Shown: positions 1-5,785 of the stretch, piece after piece
Position numbering within the stretch: the first letter of the stretch is position 1
Layout: each line of letters begins with the position of its first letter
Source: an uncultured Lachnospiraceae bacterium
Lineage (GTDB): Bacteria > Bacillota > Clostridia > Lachnospirales > Lachnospiraceae
Direction: 5' to 3'
DNA: 6,279 nucleotides
Assembly (NCBI GenBank): GCA_905235345.1
Contig: CAJOLO010000281.1
Span: forward strand, 1 to 6,279
Program-made: the position numbers and the translations under genes
The notes under the pieces: model-generated
Database searches by the model: none
Told to the model about the DNA's origin: nothing
What the model saw: the letters and a program-made list of their open reading frames with translations, nothing else

Positions 1-1
1 T

Positions 2-325
2 ACCGGAGACGGTGCTAATCTTAGTCAGGGACAACGTCAGCTTCTGGCGATAGCGAGAGCTACTATAGCCAATCCTCCTGCTCTTATTCTTGATGAGGCA
101 ACTTCGTCAATCGATACTCGTACAGAGAGGCTTGTACAGGATGGTATGGATAAACTGATGAAGGGAAGGACAACATTTGTAATAGCACACAGATTATCAA
201 CAGTTAAGAACAGCGATTGTATTGTTGTGTTAGAGAATGGCCGGATCATTGAGAAAGGTACTCATGATGAGCTGATAGAACAGAAGGGAAAATATTATCA
301 ACTCTATACAGGTAAGACTGCATAA
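2..325 (+). CDS. ABC transporter ATP-binding domain, C-terminal fragment (5' end outside window)
   Basis: The last 107 codons of an ABC-type ATPase, entering from the left edge in frame 2 and ending at TAA 323-325. Visible in order are the ABC signature LSQGQ (fragment residues 7-11), Walker B LILDEA with the catalytic Glu (about 28-33), the D-loop SSID (35-38), and the H-loop histidine in IAHRLS (61-66). The tail (ENGRIIEKGTHDELIE) is typical of exporter-type transporters that fuse membrane and ATPase domains (MsbA/MdlB-like), where the ATPase lies at the C terminus. That fusion is inferred, because the membrane part and Walker A are outside the window. The substrate cannot be told. No hairpin terminator follows the stop codon; the thrH promoter begins only 10 nt downstream. 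Confidence 0.93.
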   Translation, partial: TGDGANLSQGQRQLLAIARATIANPPALILDEATSSIDTRTERLVQDGMDKLMKGRTTFVIAHRLSTVKNSDCIVVLENGRIIEKGTHDELIEQKGKYYQLYTGKTA

Positions 326-334
326 AGATTTAAT

Positions 335-363
335 TTAACATTTTACAATTGTTGTGATATAAT
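335..363 (+). promoter_or_regulatory. SigA-type promoter with extended -10, upstream of thrH
   Basis: TTAACA at 335-340 (5 of 6 to the -35 consensus), a 17-nt spacer, then TATAAT at 358-363 (6 of 6). A TG one base before the -10 (TGATATAAT) makes it an extended -10. The predicted start is near 370, leaving a leader of about 155 nt before the thrH start codon. Confidence 0.75.
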
Positions 364-369
364 GAGCAA

Positions 370-524
370 AGCGACGGTCGTGCTTGCACGAACCGGCATT
401 TGCGAAAACCACACGGAGACGATGTCGACGTGATAATTAATATCTTAGATAGAGATGCGACCGTCTCTAAGTACAAGGAGACGAAGAATAGACTTAAATA
501 ATATAATACGGAGGAATAATAAAC
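370..524 (+). promoter_or_regulatory. Structured 5' leader of thrH with mutually exclusive stems (unknown class)
   Basis: Between the predicted transcription start and the thrH ATG lie three pairings that cannot all form together. Hairpin A, 375-395, pairs CGG-TCGTG with CACGA-CCG around a CTTG loop, with one bulged A. A long-range stem pairs GACGGTCG (373-380) with CGACCGTC (458-465), a perfect 8-bp match. Hairpin B pairs CGTCTCT (462-468) with GGAGACG (477-483) around an 8-nt loop, and GGAGACG also occurs at 415-421. The long-range stem excludes both A and B. No U-run follows hairpin B, so it is not an obvious terminator; any control would act on translation, RNA stability or processing. 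The ribosome binding site GGAGG is at 510-514. I see no hallmarks of T-box, SAM, lysine or other leader classes I know. Confidence 0.4.
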
Positions 525-1110
525 ATGAATATTGTATGCTTGGATATGGAAGGTGTATTGGTACCGGAGATATGGATTGCTTTTGCCGAGGAGACCGGTA
601 AGGACGACAAGGGATGAGCCTGATTATGATAAGCTTATGAATTACAGATTGGGAATTCTTAAGGAGCATGGACTCGGTCTTAAAGAGATTCAGGAAACCA
701 TAGCGAAGATTGATCCTATGCCGGGAGCTAAGGAGTTTCTTGATGAGCTTCGTTCTATTACACAGGTCATAATTCTCAGTGATACATTTGAACAGTTTGC
801 AACGCCGCTTATGAAAAAGCTTGGCTGGCCTACGATATTTTGCAATACATTAGAGGTTGCTGATAACGGAGAGATCACAGGATTTCAGATGCGTTGCCCG
901 AAATCAAAATTGACCACGGTTAAAGCTTTGCAGTCGATAGGATATGATACGATTGCCAGCGGTGACAGTCATAATGATCTGGGAATGATTGAGGCAAGCA
1001 AGGCAGGCTTCCTTTTCAAGAGCACTGACGCCATTAAAGCAGAATATCCGCAGTATCCTGCATTTGAGGAATATGACGAATTGCTTGAAGCAATTAAGAA
1101 GGCGTTGTAA
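525..1110 (+). pseudogene. thrH: ThrH-type bifunctional phosphoserine phosphatase / homoserine phosphotransferase, frameshifted
   Basis: HAD-superfamily enzyme. ThrH proteins dephosphorylate phosphoserine and can transfer the phosphate to homoserine, linking serine and threonine/methionine precursor metabolism. The start ATG at 525 has GGAGG 10 nt upstream. The first 25 codons carry HAD motif I with the ThrH-type spelling CLDMEGVLVPE, then AFAEETG. After GGT at 597-599 the frame breaks: frame zero runs to TGA at 615-617, giving only 30 residues. The rest continues in another frame from about 601 to TAA 1108-1110 (169 codons: TTRDEPDYD, the motif II region LSDTF, and GDSHND of motif III/IV). 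ThrH relatives have about five or six residues between ETG and TTRD where only 4 nt remain here, so about 14 nt appear missing. Apart from that gap the protein is complete (family about 200 aa) and undecayed. Identity is confident; whether the lesion is biological or an artefact is open. Confidence 0.85.
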
Positions 1111-1211
1111 AAATCATTGTCTGACAAAGAGTAAATCATGTTCTGAATGTGGTACCGACCATGACAGAGTAATTGCAATAATAACGGAAAAAGAAGAATG
1201 GAGATCAGACC

Positions 1212-2123
1212 ATGACATTGGTACAGTTGAAATATGCTATAACAGTTGCTAATGCGAATTCTATGAGTGAGGCGGCAAGAGAATTGTTTATCTCACAGCC
1301 AAGTCTCTCGGCGGCAATCAAGGATCTTGAGGAAGAAATCGGGATTGAATTGTTCCATAGAACCAATCGCGGAATTTCACTGACACCTGACGGTAAGGAA
1401 TTCATAGGATATGCAAAGCAGGTGGTGGAGCAGTATGCATTAATGGAGTCAAAGTATATAGATAAGACTGCAGAGAAGAAGAAATTCTCTGTATCCATGC
1501 AGCATTACAGCTTTGCAGTCAGGGCATTTGTTGAGCTTGTTAAACAGTTTGGTATGGATAAGTATGAGTTTGCAGTCAGGGAATGCCGTACCTATGAGGT
1601 GATAGAGGATGTAAGGAACTTCCGAAGTGAGGTTGGCATATTATATATTAATGATTTCAACCGTAAGGTTCTTGAGAAGCTTTTCAAGGATAGCGAGCTC
1701 GAGTTTATTCCTATATTAGACTGTCCTATATACGTATATCTTTGGAAAGGACATCCGTTGGCAAAACAGAATATCATTAAGCTGGAAGAACTTGCGGAAT
1801 ATCCGTGTCTTGCGTTTGATCAGGGTAATAATAATTCATTTTATTTTGCAGAAGAGGTACTGAGTACATATGAATATAAGCAGCTAATAAGAGCCAATGA
1901 TCGTGCGACTATGCTTAATCTTATGGTAGGTCTTAACGGATATACAATGTGTTCCGGAATTATATGTGAGCCGTTGAATGGAACAGATTATTGTGCGGTT
2001 AAGCTTGATTCTGACGAGGTAATGACCATAGGGTATTTGAAGAGGAAGAATGTGGCACTTAGTACTCTTGGACAGAAATATGTGGAGGAATTATCAAAAT
2101 ATAAGGATTCAGCATTGGGATAA
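1212..2123 (+). CDS. LysR-family transcriptional regulator, intact
   Basis: 303 residues, the normal LysR length. The N-terminal winged helix-turn-helix is clear: MTLVQLKYAITVANANSMSEAARELF, with the recognition region ISQPSLSAAIKDLEEEIG at about residues 27-44, then LFHRTNRGISLTPDG. A linker helix and two-lobed effector-binding domain follow (about 90-300), with a family-like stretch LMVGLNGYTMCSG near 236-248. ATG 1212 is preceded by GGAG at 1199-1202. It lies 101 nt after thrH with no clear terminator or convincing promoter between, so it may be co-transcribed. From memory it resembles Firmicutes LysR regulators of methionine/cysteine genes (the CmbR/MtaR group), and its position just before cysK fits. 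The effector is unknown; O-acetylserine or a homoserine derivative would be typical of the family. Unlike the neighbouring enzyme genes, it has no frameshift. Confidence 0.9.
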   Translation: MTLVQLKYAITVANANSMSEAARELFISQPSLSAAIKDLEEEIGIELFHRTNRGISLTPDGKEFIGYAKQVVEQYALMESKYIDKTAEKKKFSVSMQHYSFAVRAFVELVKQFGMDKYEFAVRECRTYEVIEDVRNFRSEVGILYINDFNRKVLEKLFKDSELEFIPILDCPIYVYLWKGHPLAKQNIIKLEELAEYPCLAFDQGNNNSFYFAEEVLSTYEYKQLIRANDRATMLNLMVGLNGYTMCSGIICEPLNGTDYCAVKLDSDEVMTIGYLKRKNVALSTLGQKYVEELSKYKDSALG

Positions 2124-2131
2124 AAAAGTTA

Positions 2132-2186
2132 CTGTTTACCGGCTAACGAGCGAATTGTAATATGAAAAATGCGTAATTGGTAACAG
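2132..2186 (+). promoter_or_regulatory. Imperfect inverted repeat upstream of cysK promoter, candidate LysR-type binding region
   Basis: CTGTTTACC (2132-2140) is complementary to GGTAACAG (2179-2186) except for one bulged T. The segment between contains spaced GTAAT/GTAAC copies (2157, 2174, 2180). It lies roughly 50 to 105 nt before the predicted cysK transcription start, where LysR-type activators usually bind. It could instead be a weak hairpin after the LysR gene, but no U-run follows. Confidence 0.3.
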
Positions 2187-2199
2187 AGTGAAAAAAATG

Positions 2200-2228
2200 T
2201 TGACAAATAAAGGTATGAGGAATATAAT
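2200..2228 (+). promoter_or_regulatory. Perfect-consensus SigA promoter of cysK
   Basis: TTGACA (2200-2205), a 17-nt spacer, and TATAAT (2223-2228): both hexamers match the consensus exactly with ideal spacing. Transcription should start near 2235, giving a leader of about 80 nt. So strong a core promoter suggests high basal expression held down by a repressor, rather than dependence on an activator. Confidence 0.88.
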
Positions 2229-2238
2229 TACTATAAAT

Positions 2239-2258
2239 CCTACTTAACATATAGGAAT
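2239..2258 (+). promoter_or_regulatory. Candidate Rrf2-type operator just downstream of cysK transcription start
   Basis: TCCTA (2238-2242) and TAGGA (2252-2256) form an inverted repeat spaced by 9 nt. The stretch also holds TTAACATAT (2244-2252) followed by GGAAT (2254-2258). The same TTAACATAT then GGAAT arrangement occurs at the promoter of the neighbouring Rrf2 gene (3481-3498). GGAAT(T) is, from memory, the core of sites bound by CymR, the Rrf2-family cysteine regulator of Bacillus. Binding here would block the promoter's initial transcribed region. Confidence 0.35.
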
Positions 2259-2314
2259 ATAGTTAAAAGAGATAACATAAGTATAATAATAAAATGAGAA
2301 GGAGGACATTTTTT

Positions 2315-3240
2315 ATGAGTCAGGTTCATTGGAGTTAATCGGAGGAACACCGATACTTAAGTTAAGCCGTTATGCAGATAAGGTCGGAATCTCTGATGCC
2401 ACAATTTTAGGAAAACTGGAGTATCTTAATCCCGCAGGTTCAGTTAAGGATCGTATCGCTCTTGCGATGATTGAGGATGCTGAGAAGAAGGGACTCCTTA
2501 AGCCGGGATCAACAATTATAGAGCCGACTTCAGGTAATACGGGAATAGGTCTCGCAGCAGTAGCAGCAGCTAAGGGCTATCATGCGATCCTTACTCTTCC
2601 TGATACTATGAGTGTTGAACGTCGTAATCTTCTTAAGGCTTATGGTGCTGAGCTTGTTCTTACAGAAGGTGCTAAGGGAATGAAGGGAGCTATCGCTAAG
2701 GCGGATGAGCTCAATAAGGAGATTGAGGGTTCAATTATCCTTGGACAGTTTGTTAACCCTGCTAATCCTGAGGTTCACAGAAATACAACAGGTCCGGAGA
2801 TTTGGGAGCAGACAGATGGTAATGTTGATATATTTGTTGCAGGTGTAGGTACAGGTGGAACAGTAACCGGTGTTGGCGAGTATCTTAAGTCAAAGAATCC
2901 TGATGTTAAGATTGTAGCAGTTGAGCCTGCGTCAAGCCCGGTACTTTCAAAGGGTACGGCAGGTCCTCATAAGATTCAGGGAATCGGTGCCGGATTTGTT
3001 CCTGATACACTTAATACCAAGATTTATGATGAAGTAATCGCTATAGAGAATGATGATGCATTTGAGCAGGGCAGAGTATTCGCAGTAAGCGAGGGAATTC
3101 TTGTGGGTATTTCTTCAGGAGCAGCATTGAAGGCTGCAGCAATCATTGCAGCTCGTCCGGAGAACAAGGGAAAGACAATAGTTGCTCTTCTTCCTGATTC
3201 AGGTGATAGATATCTTTCAACAGCATTGTTTGCTAACTAA
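2315..3240 (+). pseudogene. cysK: Cysteine synthase A (O-acetylserine sulfhydrylase), frameshifted near the start
   Basis: PLP enzyme that makes cysteine from O-acetylserine and sulfide in the cytoplasm. The real start is ATG 2315, with AGAAGGAGGA 8 nt upstream. It reads MSQVH and then hits TAA at 2336-2338. The enzyme's body is in another frame from about 2329 (LELIGGTP) to TAA 3238-3240. Conserved elements: the PLP lysine in NPAGSVKDR (codon 2446-2448), the substrate-binding TSGNTGIGLA loop, the phosphate-binding GTGGTVTGVGEYL, and the C-terminal SGDRYLST. Relatives have about ten residues between the initiator Met and LIG; only 20 nt are present, so about 10 nt seem missing after GTTCA. 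The downstream frame could only start at TTG 2329, which lacks its own ribosome binding site, so normal expression looks blocked. The remaining 303 codons show no other damage. It has its own promoter and terminator. Confidence 0.88.
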
Positions 3241-3274
3241 TAAGAATAATTATAATCAGGTGGTAACATATAAG

Positions 3275-3315
3275 GCCACAGACCATATCCTTATAGGAAG
3301 GTCTGTGGCTTTTTT
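3275..3315 (+). terminator. Rho-independent terminator after cysK
   Basis: GCCACAGACC (3275-3284) pairs perfectly with GGTCTGTGGC (3300-3309). A small inner TCCT/AGGA stem tops the loop, and six T follow at 3310-3315. It lies 34 nt after the cysK stop and ends that transcript before the Rrf2 gene. Confidence 0.93.
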
Positions 3316-3449
3316 GAAATCATTTTCATATGGAAGAAACTTAAGAGAGTGCGCAACCTGCTCAAAGAACGATTATTCACATTTCATTATCATGGTTCAC
3401 AGCATGCATAGCTGAAATTGTCTGAACATGGACACAGTTGCAAATTCTC

Positions 3450-3479
3450 TTGTATTAAATCATATTTTTGTGATATAGT
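3450..3479 (+). promoter_or_regulatory. Extended -10 promoter of the Rrf2 regulator gene
   Basis: TATAGT at 3474-3479 (5 of 6) is preceded by TG (TGATATAGT), an extended -10. The -35 candidate TTGTAT (3450-3455, 18-nt spacer) is poor, as is common for extended -10 promoters. The start would be near 3486, within the candidate operator. From the cysK terminator to here (3316-3449) I see no gene. Confidence 0.55.
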
Positions 3480-3480
3480 A

Positions 3481-3498
3481 TTAACATATTTATGGAAT
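3481..3498 (+). promoter_or_regulatory. Candidate autoregulatory operator of the Rrf2 gene
   Basis: TTAACATAT (3481-3489) followed after 4 nt by GGAAT (3494-3498), spanning the predicted transcription start. The same 9-mer precedes GGAAT by 1 nt at the cysK promoter. Rrf2 regulators commonly repress their own genes from such positions. The differing spacing makes the match imperfect. Confidence 0.35.
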
Positions 3499-3534
3499 AA
3501 TGAAGATAAGTGCAGAGCTTGGAGGCGTATAGGA

Positions 3535-3963
3535 ATGAAGATTTCAACTAGAGGCAGATATGCGATTCGGGTAATGGTAGATCTTGCTGAAAATAATAAC
3601 GGTGAATATATACCACTTACGGATATAGCTAAACGTCAGGAAATTTCGGAGAAGTATCTGGAGGCTATAGTGTCTCTGCTGGTGAAGGGAGGTCTGTTGA
3701 CAACACTTCGTGGAAAGAAGGGAGGGTACAGACTTGTTCGTACGCCGGATAAATATACTCTCAAGGATATATTGGATATTACAGAGGGAGAATTCGCACC
3801 CGTGTCATGCCTGGAAAACGAAGTCAATCCATGTAGCAGGGCAACAGGCTGCAAGACACTAAAGATGTGGACGGATTTTCAGAAACTTGTAAACGATTAC
3901 TTTGAAAGTATTACTATCGAAAGCCTGATGGGAGATGAAGGCTGCCTGGAGTATTATATATGA
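3535..3963 (+). CDS. Rrf2/IscR-family transcriptional regulator with putative Fe-S cysteine triad
   Basis: 142 residues from ATG 3535, the start supported by GGAGG at 3521-3525 and by the family's opening MKISTRGRYAIRVM. An in-frame upstream extension (from 3418) has no family similarity and is not used. The winged-helix domain spans about residues 1-75: LTDIAKRQEISEKYLEAIV is the helix-turn-helix and GKKGGYRL the wing. Cys92, Cys100 and Cys106 (C-X7-C-X5-C) sit where IscR and NsrR bind an Fe-S cluster; Bacillus CymR, from memory, lacks such a triad. Its place between cysK and metY suggests control of sulfur assimilation, possibly sensing Fe-S, redox or cysteine status. It is monocistronic, with its own promoter and terminator, and shows no frameshift. 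Family is certain; IscR-like sensing versus CymR-like partnering with CysK is open. Confidence 0.92.
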   Translation: MKISTRGRYAIRVMVDLAENNNGEYIPLTDIAKRQEISEKYLEAIVSLLVKGGLLTTLRGKKGGYRLVRTPDKYTLKDILDITEGEFAPVSCLENEVNPCSRATGCKTLKMWTDFQKLVNDYFESITIESLMGDEGCLEYYI

Positions 3964-3969
3964 AAGTAT

Positions 3970-3997
3970 AAGGATGTAGCTTAAGCTACATCCTTTT
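3970..3997 (+). terminator. Rho-independent terminator after the Rrf2 gene
   Basis: AAGGATGTAGC (3970-3980) pairs perfectly with GCTACATCCTT (3985-3995) across a TTAA loop. A short T-run (3994-3997) overlaps the stem end. The U-tract is short, so termination may be partial. The hairpin begins 6 nt after the stop codon. Confidence 0.8.
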
Positions 3998-4038
3998 GCT
4001 ATAGTTGAAACCTATATCTGCCTATAACTTTTTCATAG

Positions 4039-4067
4039 TAGACAGGTAGGGAATTGCGTGATATTAT
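4039..4067 (+). promoter_or_regulatory. metY promoter with GGGAATT element in the spacer
   Basis: TAGACA (4039-4044, 5 of 6), a 17-nt spacer and TATTAT (4062-4067, 5 of 6), with TG before the -10 (TGATATTAT, extended -10). TAGGGAATT (4047-4055) lies inside the spacer. A protein bound to this GGAATT core would block RNA polymerase directly, matching a repressor role for the neighbouring Rrf2 protein. Predicted start near 4074; leader about 120 nt. Confidence 0.65.
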
Positions 4068-4081
4068 TTGTTTTGTAAAGA

Positions 4082-4125
4082 GGCAGGGATAGCTACTGAA
4101 TAATAGATACTGAATAAAGCCTGCC
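4082..4125 (+). repeat. metY leader: 14-nt tandem repeat inside a GGCAGG/CCTGCC stem
   Basis: TACTGAATAA occurs at 4094-4103 and again at 4108-4117, a 14-nt period. The pair is enclosed by GGCAGG (4082-4087) and CCTGCC (4120-4125), which are complementary. This is within the predicted untranslated leader of metY. There is no U-run, so it is not a terminator. Function unknown. Confidence 0.45.
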
Positions 4126-4195
4126 CGAGTTGAATATGAAATAAAGAAAATAGCATGTGGACTATTGATAAAAAGTCTGCGGAAAGAGGTGTATT

Positions 4196-5495
4196 ATGAG
4201 TAAGAAATCGTTATCAGAAAGAAACTTGAAATTTGAGACATTACAGTTACATGTGGGACAGGAGAGCGCTGATGCGGTTACAGATGCAAGAGCGGTACCG
4301 ATATATCAGACATCTTCATATGTGTTCCACAACAGTGATCATGCAGAGGCAAGATTCGCATTAAAGGATGCAGGTAATATATATGGACGACTTACCAATC
4401 CTACACAGGATGCATTTGAAAAACGTGTGGCTGCATTAGAGGGCGGTGTTGCAGCACTTGCAGTTGCATCAGGAGCCGCAGCTGTTACATACGCATTCCA
4501 GACAGTTGCACATGTAGGTGATCATATAGTATCAGCTAAGAATATCTATGGCGGTACCTACAATTATCTGGCACATACCTTTGAAGATTACGGAGTAAAG
4601 ACAACATTTGTTGATCCATTTGATTTTGCAGAGATTGAATCAGCTATCAAGGATAATACCAAGGCATTGTATGTTGAGACATTGGGAAATCCGAACGGTG
4701 AAGCTGTAGACATTGAGAAATGGGCAGAGATCGCACATAAGCATGGTCTTCCTTTGTTGGTTGATAACACATTCGCAACACCATATCTTATTCGCCCGTT
4801 TGAGTATGGAGCAGATATAGTAGTACATTCAGCAACAAAGTTCATCGGAGGACATGGAACATCAATCGGTGGTGTGATTGTTGACGGTGGTAAGTTTGAC
4901 TGGGCTTCTTCAGACAAGTGGCCATGGCTTACTGAGCCTAACGAGTCTTATCATGGTGTAAGCTTTGCGAAGGATACAGCACCTGCAGCATTCGTTACAT
5001 ATATTCGTGCAATTCTGCTTCGTGATACAGGAGCCAGCCTTTCACCTACTAATGCATGGTACTTCTTACAGGGATTAGAGACATTGTCACTCCGTGTAGA
5101 GCGCCATACTGAAAATGCATTAAAGGTTGTAGAGTACCTTTCAAAGCATCCGCAGGTTGAGTCTGTATCTCATCCGGCAGCTTCATCTGATCCGGTACAG
5201 CAGGAGCTTTACAAGAAATATTTACCTAATGGCGGTGGTTCAATATTCACATTTAATATCAAGGGTGATGCGAGAAAGGCAAAGGATTTCATAGATAATC
5301 TTGAGTTGTTCAAATGTAGCTGATGTGAAGTCTTTGGTAATTCATCCTGCATCAACTACTCATTCAGAGTGCAACGAAGCTGAGCTTATAGATCAGAACA
5401 TTCAGCAGAACACTATTCGTCTTTCAATCGGTACAGAGAATATCGATGATATTATTGAAGACCTTGAAGAGGCATTCAAAGCAGTTGCTGATTAA
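4196..5495 (+). pseudogene. metY: O-acetylhomoserine sulfhydrylase, frameshifted near the C terminus
   Basis: PLP enzyme of the Cys/Met metabolism family that makes homocysteine from O-acetylhomoserine and sulfide, the direct-sulfhydrylation route to methionine. ATG 4196 has AGAGG at 4185-4189. The opening FETLQLHVGQ and YQTSSYVFHNSDHAEARFAL are typical. The PLP lysine is about Lys215 in VVHSATKFIGGHGT, and YHGVSF and NGGGSIFTF follow. Frame zero reads to LELF (codon 372, 5309-5311) and stops at TGA 5321-5323. The conserved end (NVADVKSLVIHPASTTH... to TAA 5493-5495, 60 codons) is in another frame from 5313. Relatives have about four residues (SLLA-like) between LELF and NVADVKSL; one nucleotide remains, so about 11 nt seem missing. 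The truncated product would lose the strongly conserved IHPASTTH substrate/PLP-phosphate region and probably be inactive. The rest is undamaged. Confidence 0.9.
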
Positions 5496-5560
5496 TGAAG
5501 AAACAATGCGGTTAAAAAATCTTGATAAAATAGTAAAATACCTCCTATAGAATATAATAC

Positions 5561-5608
5561 TTAAGGCGGCCTTCAAAATATAATTTTGCAGGTCGCCTTA
5601 ATTTTTTT
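5561..5608 (+). terminator. Strong Rho-independent terminator after metY
   Basis: TTAAGGCGGCC (5561-5571) pairs with GGTCGCCTTAA (5591-5601), 11 bp with one G-U. The loop contains a second CAAAAT/ATTTTG stem. Seven T follow at 5602-5608. It lies 65 nt after the metY stop. Confidence 0.95.
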
Positions 5609-5712
5609 ATTACGCCGAAGAAGACTTACACTTGAAGCCTAATCACCTAATTAACTTAGATATGTAAGACGAGTATGAGAAAAAATACTGTACCGGTATT
5701 GGCAGAAAGTGG

Positions 5713-5741
5713 TTGTACATGGTACATGGAGTGATGTACAA
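5713..5741. repeat. Inverted repeat TTGTACAT / ATGTACAA
   Basis: TTGTACAT (5713-5720) and ATGTACAA (5734-5741) are perfect inverted copies separated by 13 nt. A further GTACAT (5722-5727) lies between them. TTGTACAT recurs at 6199-6206. It could be an operator for a dimeric regulator or an RNA stem. Confidence 0.45.
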
Positions 5742-5785
5742 TATGACGGGATGAACAAGAAGTGTTATATCTCAGACGAAAATGA

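Noticed and set aside
37..249. Minus-strand ORF of 70 codons within the ABC ATPase fragment
   Set aside because: The opposite strand encodes unmistakable ABC motifs in this interval; the antisense frame is a shadow.
326..524. Known riboswitch classes (T-box, SAM, lysine, THF, c-di-GMP) in the thrH leader
   Set aside because: None of the conserved cores I know, such as the T-box sequence or the SAM-I core, is present; it is left as an unclassified structured leader.
989..1252. Plus-strand ORF overlapping the end of thrH and start of the LysR gene (contains SCSECGTDHD)
   Set aside because: It overlaps two recognised genes in another frame, has no ribosome binding site, and its Cys pair alone is not evidence for a protein.
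2329..3240. cysK as an intact gene starting at TTG 2329
   Set aside because: No ribosome binding site lies before the TTG, while a perfect one precedes ATG 2315, whose first codons (MSQVH) match the usual CysK N terminus. A frameshifting deletion explains both.
3418..3534. 39-residue N-terminal extension of the Rrf2 protein
   Set aside because: The family begins at MKISTRGRYA; a GGAGG site precedes ATG 3535; and the extension contains the promoter and operator.
4588..4917. Minus-strand ORF of 109 codons inside metY
   Set aside because: Antisense shadow of a clearly conserved PLP enzyme; no start signals and no recognisable protein.
525..5495. Programmed frameshifting or translational bypassing as the explanation for the three frame breaks
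   Set aside because: Bypassing and frameshifting skip or re-read bases but cannot supply the residues that are missing. No slippery heptamer, stimulatory structure or matched take-off and landing codons was seen at the junctions.
5522..5551. Promoter-like TTGATA-18-TATAGA after metY
   Set aside because: It lies directly before the metY terminator and would produce only a tiny RNA; A/T-rich background makes such matches common.
5675..5734. 19-residue ORF MRKNTVPVLAESGCTWYME
   Set aside because: No usable ribosome binding site, very short, and it overlaps the TTGTACAT inverted repeat; no sign of coding constraint.
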